In this document: one piece after another, positions 18,877-22,071 of the stretch
How the letters are laid out: each line of letters begins with the position of its first letter
Numbering within the stretch: position 1 is the stretch's first letter
The notes under the pieces: generated by a model
The model's database searches: none
What the model saw: the letters and a program-made list of their open reading frames with translations, nothing else
What the model was told of the DNA's origin: nothing
Made by a program: the position numbers and the translations under genes
Assembly (NCBI GenBank): GCA_900546075.1
Contig: URBH01000039.1
Location: 1 to 22,071, forward strand
Direction of reading: 5' to 3'
From: an uncultured Eubacteriales bacterium
GTDB lineage: Bacteria > Bacillota > Clostridia > Oscillospirales > Oscillospiraceae
Length of the DNA: 22,071 nucleotides

Positions 18877-19782
18877 TCAAGCTTTCTTTGTGAAAATTCC
18901 CACAGGAAGCTGGGAAAGAACCACACCGGCAAACATCAGGCCGCAGCCCAGCAGCTCCCAGGCTGTCATGGTTTGATGGAGGATCAGCCAGCCGCCCAGA
19001 GCGGAAAAAGCGGATTCCAAGCTCATGATCAGCGACGCCGTGGTCGGCTCCAGATCCTTCTGACCGACGATTTGCAGCGTGTAGGCGACGCCCATGGACA
19101 GAACACCGGAAAAGACCAGGGGAAACCAGCAGGCGGCGATGGCGGAGAAACTGACGGATTCCTTCGTCAGCAGAATAAAGGGCAGGGAAAGCACCGTAAC
19201 CACCAGCGCCTGAATGCAGTTCATGCGCAGACCGTCCAAATTTCCCGCCAGCCGGTCAATGCAGGTGATCTGCACGGAAAAGGCCAGAGCACAGCCCATC
19301 AGATACAGGTCGCCCTTGTTGATCTGAGAAACGCCCATGCAGCTGAGCAGATACAGCCCGGCGACCGCCAGCGCCACGCTGAAAAAGGTGGTTTTGGGCG
19401 GCTTTTTCCCGAGAAACAGCCCCAGCACCGGCACCAGCACGATGTACATGGCGGTGATGAACCCCGCCTTTCCCGCGTCGGTGTAGACGATGCCGATCTG
19501 CTGCAAGCTGGATGCGACGAACAGGGCGCACCCACAGATCAGCCCCACCCGCCACAGCGTCGGGTCTTTCCATTTTGCTGCGGATTCCCGGAAGCTGCAC
19601 TTGCCGGCATCCAGCAAAAACCCGCAGGGAATCAGAAACAGCACGGCAAGCAGGCACCGCGCGGCCTGAAAGGTAAAGGGGCCAATATGATCCATGCCCA
19701 CGCTCTGGGCGATAAAGCTAAAGCCCCAAATGGTTGTACCCAGCAGCAAACACAGACTGCCTCGAATGCGTTCTCTCCTCAT
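18877..19782 (-). CDS. EamA/DMT family transporter
   Basis: A 301-residue inner-membrane protein with about ten hydrophobic helices in two related halves, of the EamA (drug/metabolite transporter) superfamily. Seen: first-half start GTTIWGFSFIAQSVGMDHIG, ARCLLAVLFLIPCG, TDAGKAGFITAMYIVLVPVL, GKKPPKTTFFSVALAVAGLY; second half VLSMGVAYTLQIVGQKDLEP, TTASLIMSLESAFSALGGWL, typical of amino-acid or metabolite exporters. Substrate unknown. The start is ambiguous: GTG 19791, ATG 19788 or ATG 19782. The last is preferred because GGTGAT sits just before it and the promoter at 19800 leaves almost no leader for the others. It converges with recR and is divergent from pepF. Confidence 0.93.
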   Translation of the reverse strand: MRRERIRGSLCLLLGTTIWGFSFIAQSVGMDHIGPFTFQAARCLLAVLFLIPCGFLLDAGKCSFRESAAKWKDPTLWRVGLICGCALFVASSLQQIGIVYTDAGKAGFITAMYIVLVPVLGLFLGKKPPKTTFFSVALAVAGLYLLSCMGVSQINKGDLYLMGCALAFSVQITCIDRLAGNLDGLRMNCIQALVVTVLSLPFILLTKESVSFSAIAACWFPLVFSGVLSMGVAYTLQIVGQKDLEPTTASLIMSLESAFSALGGWLILHQTMTAWELLGCGLMFAGVVLSQLPVGIFTKKA

Positions 19783-19799
19783 TTTCATCACCGCAGGCT

Positions 19800-19828
19800 A
19801 CTTTAGCATAATTCGCCGATCATTGCAA
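19800..19828 (-). promoter_or_regulatory. Promoter of the EamA transporter gene
   Basis: Minus strand: TTGCAA (19823-19828), 17-base spacer, TAAAGT (19800-19805) with an extended TGC before the -10. Transcription would start only about ten bases before the coding region, giving a very short leader. Confidence 0.5.
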
Positions 19829-19834
19829 GCGGCG

Positions 19835-19862
19835 TTGCTTTTTTTGGATAGTGTGGTATAAT
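19835..19862 (+). promoter_or_regulatory. Promoter of pepF
   Basis: A perfect TATAAT (19857-19862) with extended -10 TGG, and a weak -35 TTGCTT (19835-19840) at 16 bases. The pepF start lies 26 bases downstream of the -10, with AGGAGG at 19876-19881. Confidence 0.75.
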
Positions 19863-19888
19863 AGTAGAAAAAATCAGGAGGATAAATT

Positions 19889-21694
19889 ATGGAAGAAATC
19901 AAAAAAATCCCAAGCCGCGACCAGATTCCGGCGGAGGACAAATGGGCGATCGAAGACCTGTACTCCACCGACGATGCCTGGGAAGCGGATCGGGCAACCC
20001 TGGAGGAAAGCCGGAAGACCCTGGCATCCTTTGCCGGACGCCTGGGGGAGAGCGGCGAAACGCTGTATGCCTATCTGGAAAACATGGAGCGGGTCAACGC
20101 CAAGGCGGAGCTGCTGGGCAATTACTGTATGCGCCGGGCGGATGAGGACACCCGGAACGCCGCCTACCAGGGGATGACCGGTAAATTTATGAGCACCGTG
20201 GTGGCGCTGGGGGCGGCGTGCAGCTTTGATACTCCGGAGATCATGGCAATTTCCGACGAAAAGCTGGCGCAGTTTTACGCGGACTGCCCCGAATTGGAGC
20301 GCTACCGCCGCTTCCTGACAGACCTGCGCCGCCGCAAGGCGCATACCCTCTCCGCCGCGGAGGAAAAGCTGCTGGCGGCGGCGGGAGAAATGTCCCAGGC
20401 GCCCGACACCATTTACGGCTCCCTCACCGACGCGGACATGAAGTTCCCCGACGCCGTGGACGCCGACGGGAACAAGCATCCTCTGACCCAGGGAACCTTC
20501 GTCAGCTTGGAGGAAAGCGGCGACCGGGTACTGCGCCGGAGCGCCTACGAGAATCTCTACGGCGTTTTTGGCGACTTCAAGACCACCGCTGCTGCCATTC
20601 TCAACGCCCAGAACAAGCAGCTGAAATTCTTCGCCGAGGCGCGGAAATACGACACGGCCTTTGAAGCGTCTCTGGACGCCACCAACGTTCCCACCTCCGT
20701 CTACAAGAACCTCATTGAGACGGTTCACAAGAACATGGACAAAATGCACCGCTATGTCCGTCTGCGCAAGAAGCTGCTGGGCGTGGAGGAGCTGCATTTC
20801 TATGACGTGTACACCCCCCTGCTCAAGGACGTGGACAAGCGCATCCCCTATGAGCAGGCAAAGCAGACCGTCTATGATGCGCTGGCACCCCTGGGCGACG
20901 ATTACCGCGCCATCCTGAAGGACGGCTTCGATCATCGCTGGATTGATGTGTACCAGAATGAGGGCAAGCGCAGCGGCGCCTACTCCGCCGGCACGGTGGT
21001 GCATCCCTACGTCCTGCTGAACTATACCGGCACACTGGACAGCCAGTTCACCCTGGCGCATGAAATGGGTCATGCCCTCCATTCCTACCTGTCCAACAAA
21101 CATCAGAACCCCATTGACGCGGACTACGTGATCTTCGTGGCGGAGGTGGCCTCCACCTGCAACGAGGCGCTGCTGATGGAGTATCTTCTGAGCAAAACCA
21201 CGGACAGAAAAGAGCGGGCGTACCTCATCAACCACTTCCTCGACCAGTTCAAGGGAACGCTGTACCGGCAGACCATGTTCGCCGAGTTCGAGCTGAACAT
21301 CGGACAGATGGCAGCCCAGGGGCAGACCCTGACCGCGGACGTGCTGAGCGCCGAGTACAAGCGCCTGAACGAGCTGTACTACGGCCCGGACATGGTGGTG
21401 GACGACTTCATCGCCATGGAGTGGGCGCGGATTCCCCACTTCTATTACAACTACTACGTCTTCCAGTACGCCACCGGCTATTCCGCTGCCATTGCCCTGT
21501 CCCGCCGGATTCTGCGGGAGGGCGCACCGGCCGTGAAGGATTACCTGGGCTTCCTCTCCGGCGGCTGCTCCAAGTCTCCCATCGACCTGCTGAAGGGCGC
21601 GGGGGTGGACATGACCAGCCCGGAGCCTGTAAACCAGGCGCTGGCGCTGTTCGGCGAGCTGCTGGATGAGATGGAAGCGCTGACCCGGGAGTAA
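19889..21694 (+). CDS. pepF: Oligoendopeptidase F
   Basis: A 601-residue cytoplasmic zinc metallopeptidase of family M3B that degrades oligopeptides of roughly 7-17 residues. Zinc site: HEMGH at 391-395 (LAHEMGHALHSYLSN) with third ligand Glu419 (IFVAEVASTCNEALL). Other M3 features are the N-terminal WAIEDLYSTDDAWE, the GAYSAGTVVHPYVLLNYTGT block ahead of the zinc site, and the C-terminal IPHFYYNYYVFQYATGYSAA substrate-binding region. Full family length. AGGAGGATAAATT precedes the ATG. It has its own promoter, divergent from the transporter gene, and is followed after four bases by a small gene. Likely roles are peptide nutrition or turnover of signal-peptide fragments. Confidence 0.98.
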   Translation: MEEIKKIPSRDQIPAEDKWAIEDLYSTDDAWEADRATLEESRKTLASFAGRLGESGETLYAYLENMERVNAKAELLGNYCMRRADEDTRNAAYQGMTGKFMSTVVALGAACSFDTPEIMAISDEKLAQFYADCPELERYRRFLTDLRRRKAHTLSAAEEKLLAAAGEMSQAPDTIYGSLTDADMKFPDAVDADGNKHPLTQGTFVSLEESGDRVLRRSAYENLYGVFGDFKTTAAAILNAQNKQLKFFAEARKYDTAFEASLDATNVPTSVYKNLIETVHKNMDKMHRYVRLRKKLLGVEELHFYDVYTPLLKDVDKRIPYEQAKQTVYDALAPLGDDYRAILKDGFDHRWIDVYQNEGKRSGAYSAGTVVHPYVLLNYTGTLDSQFTLAHEMGHALHSYLSNKHQNPIDADYVIFVAEVASTCNEALLMEYLLSKTTDRKERAYLINHFLDQFKGTLYRQTMFAEFELNIGQMAAQGQTLTADVLSAEYKRLNELYYGPDMVVDDFIAMEWARIPHFYYNYYVFQYATGYSAAIALSRRILREGAPAVKDYLGFLSGGCSKSPIDLLKGAGVDMTSPEPVNQALALFGELLDEMEALTRE

Positions 21695-21698
21695 ATAT

Positions 21699-21965
21699 AT
21701 GGCAGAGCTGTTTTTGCCCACCCTGCACACCTTCGCCATGAACAACATCTTCACCGGCTCCAAGGGGCTGTTTCGCTTCCGGGCGGAGCCGAAGGTGGTC
21801 ATGGCGAACCCGAAAGAGGTGGACTTTGCCCAGAGCGCCATCCATGTGGAATACTGGCACGGCCTTTACTGCTACGAAAAAAGCACCATGGAGGGGGAGT
21901 CCACCTTCCCCATGAGCGAGGAAGGCCGGGAGGACATGCGCCGCTGGCTGGAAGAACGAATCTGA
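21699..21965 (+). CDS. Hypothetical 88-residue protein after pepF
   Basis: A small soluble protein without signal peptide or membrane helix (TLHTFAMNNIFTGSKGLFRF, then VDFAQSAIHVEYWHGLYCYE, ending MRRWLEERI). It has a balanced composition and begins four bases after the pepF stop, with the GGGAG inside the pepF end serving as a weak ribosome binding site; translational coupling is likely. I do not recognise the family. The acidic C-terminus with EEGREDMRRWLEE looks like one amphipathic helix. A strong hairpin follows at 21973. Confidence 0.75.
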   Translation: MAELFLPTLHTFAMNNIFTGSKGLFRFRAEPKVVMANPKEVDFAQSAIHVEYWHGLYCYEKSTMEGESTFPMSEEGREDMRRWLEERI

Positions 21966-21972
21966 GATAGGC

Positions 21973-22002
21973 CTGCGGAACCGGCAGCCGCCGGTTCCGC
22001 AG
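21973..22002 (+). terminator. GC-rich hairpin after the pepF operon
   Basis: A perfect 13-bp stem (CTGCGGAACCGGC/GCCGGTTCCGCAG, loop AGCC) seven bases after the stop of the 88-residue gene. Only a weak U content follows (ACTTCCGTC), so it may be a poor terminator or an mRNA-stabilising hairpin. Confidence 0.55.
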
Positions 22003-22015
22003 ACTTCCGTCAACC

Positions 22016-22071
22016 CTAGGGCAACACCGCACAATTGTGCCTGCGAGCCTCAGCCGTCTTTTTGCCCCACT
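22016..22071. mobile_element. MITE-like element, second copy cut by window end
   Basis: The last 55 bases (CTAGGGCAACACCGCACAATT, here counted from the TA at 22017, onward to TTTTTGCCCCACT) match the reverse complement of the right end of the element at 16021-16187 with about three differences. This copy therefore runs in the opposite orientation. It contains the perfect palindrome GCACAATTGTGC (22029-22040). The rest lies outside the window. Confidence 0.8.

Overview
The window looks like a chromosomal segment of a moderately GC-rich, gut-type Clostridia bacterium, most likely Oscillospirales/Oscillospiraceae. This is inferred from LPXTG pili with sortases, the dnaX-ybaB-recR order, AGGAGG-type ribosome binding sites and extensive palindromic intergenic repeats; species cannot be read from the sequence. 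No tRNA, rRNA, CRISPR array or transposase gene was seen.

Left part (1-4.6 kb): a TraX-family membrane protein gene (minus) with a good promoter; a 655-bp gene-free stretch holding a minus-strand terminator, an 18-bp inverted repeat, a broken small reading frame, and a plus-strand promoter followed by two strong hairpins (possible small RNA); then a minus-strand stress module (lipoprotein, ECF sigma factor, membrane anti-sigma) with a candidate autoregulatory promoter. Divergent from it is an AlkA-type 3-methyladenine glycosylase, whose 3' end overlaps that of a convergent alkyltransferase-like protein lacking the active-site cysteine.

Centre (4.6-15.9 kb): one long minus-strand pilus operon. 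Transcription order is: small coiled-coil protein, signal peptidase I, a 1702-residue LPDTG adhesin, an LPSTG major pilin, a class C sortase, a small LPQTG pilin, a second sortase, and a GH53 endo-galactanase lipoprotein. The adhesin is the standout. It carries 16 H-x-H-x3-C motifs, a CHAP/NlpC-like domain with both catalytic residues replaced, a beta-helix, an isopeptide pilin domain apparently interrupted by a CBM26-like starch-binding module, and a SpaA domain. Together with the GH53 enzyme, the operon looks like a glycan-directed adhesion and degradation apparatus.

Right part (16-22 kb): the housekeeping operon dnaX-ybaB-recR, ended by a bidirectional terminator shared with a convergent EamA transporter gene; then, divergently, oligoendopeptidase F and an 88-residue hypothetical protein. 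This block is bracketed by two copies, apparently in opposite orientation, of a near-palindromic MITE-like element (16021-16187, and 22016 to the window edge). A second repeat family, a tandem of four palindromes, sits exactly at the stop codons of two minus-strand genes (1351-1458 and 4424-4589).
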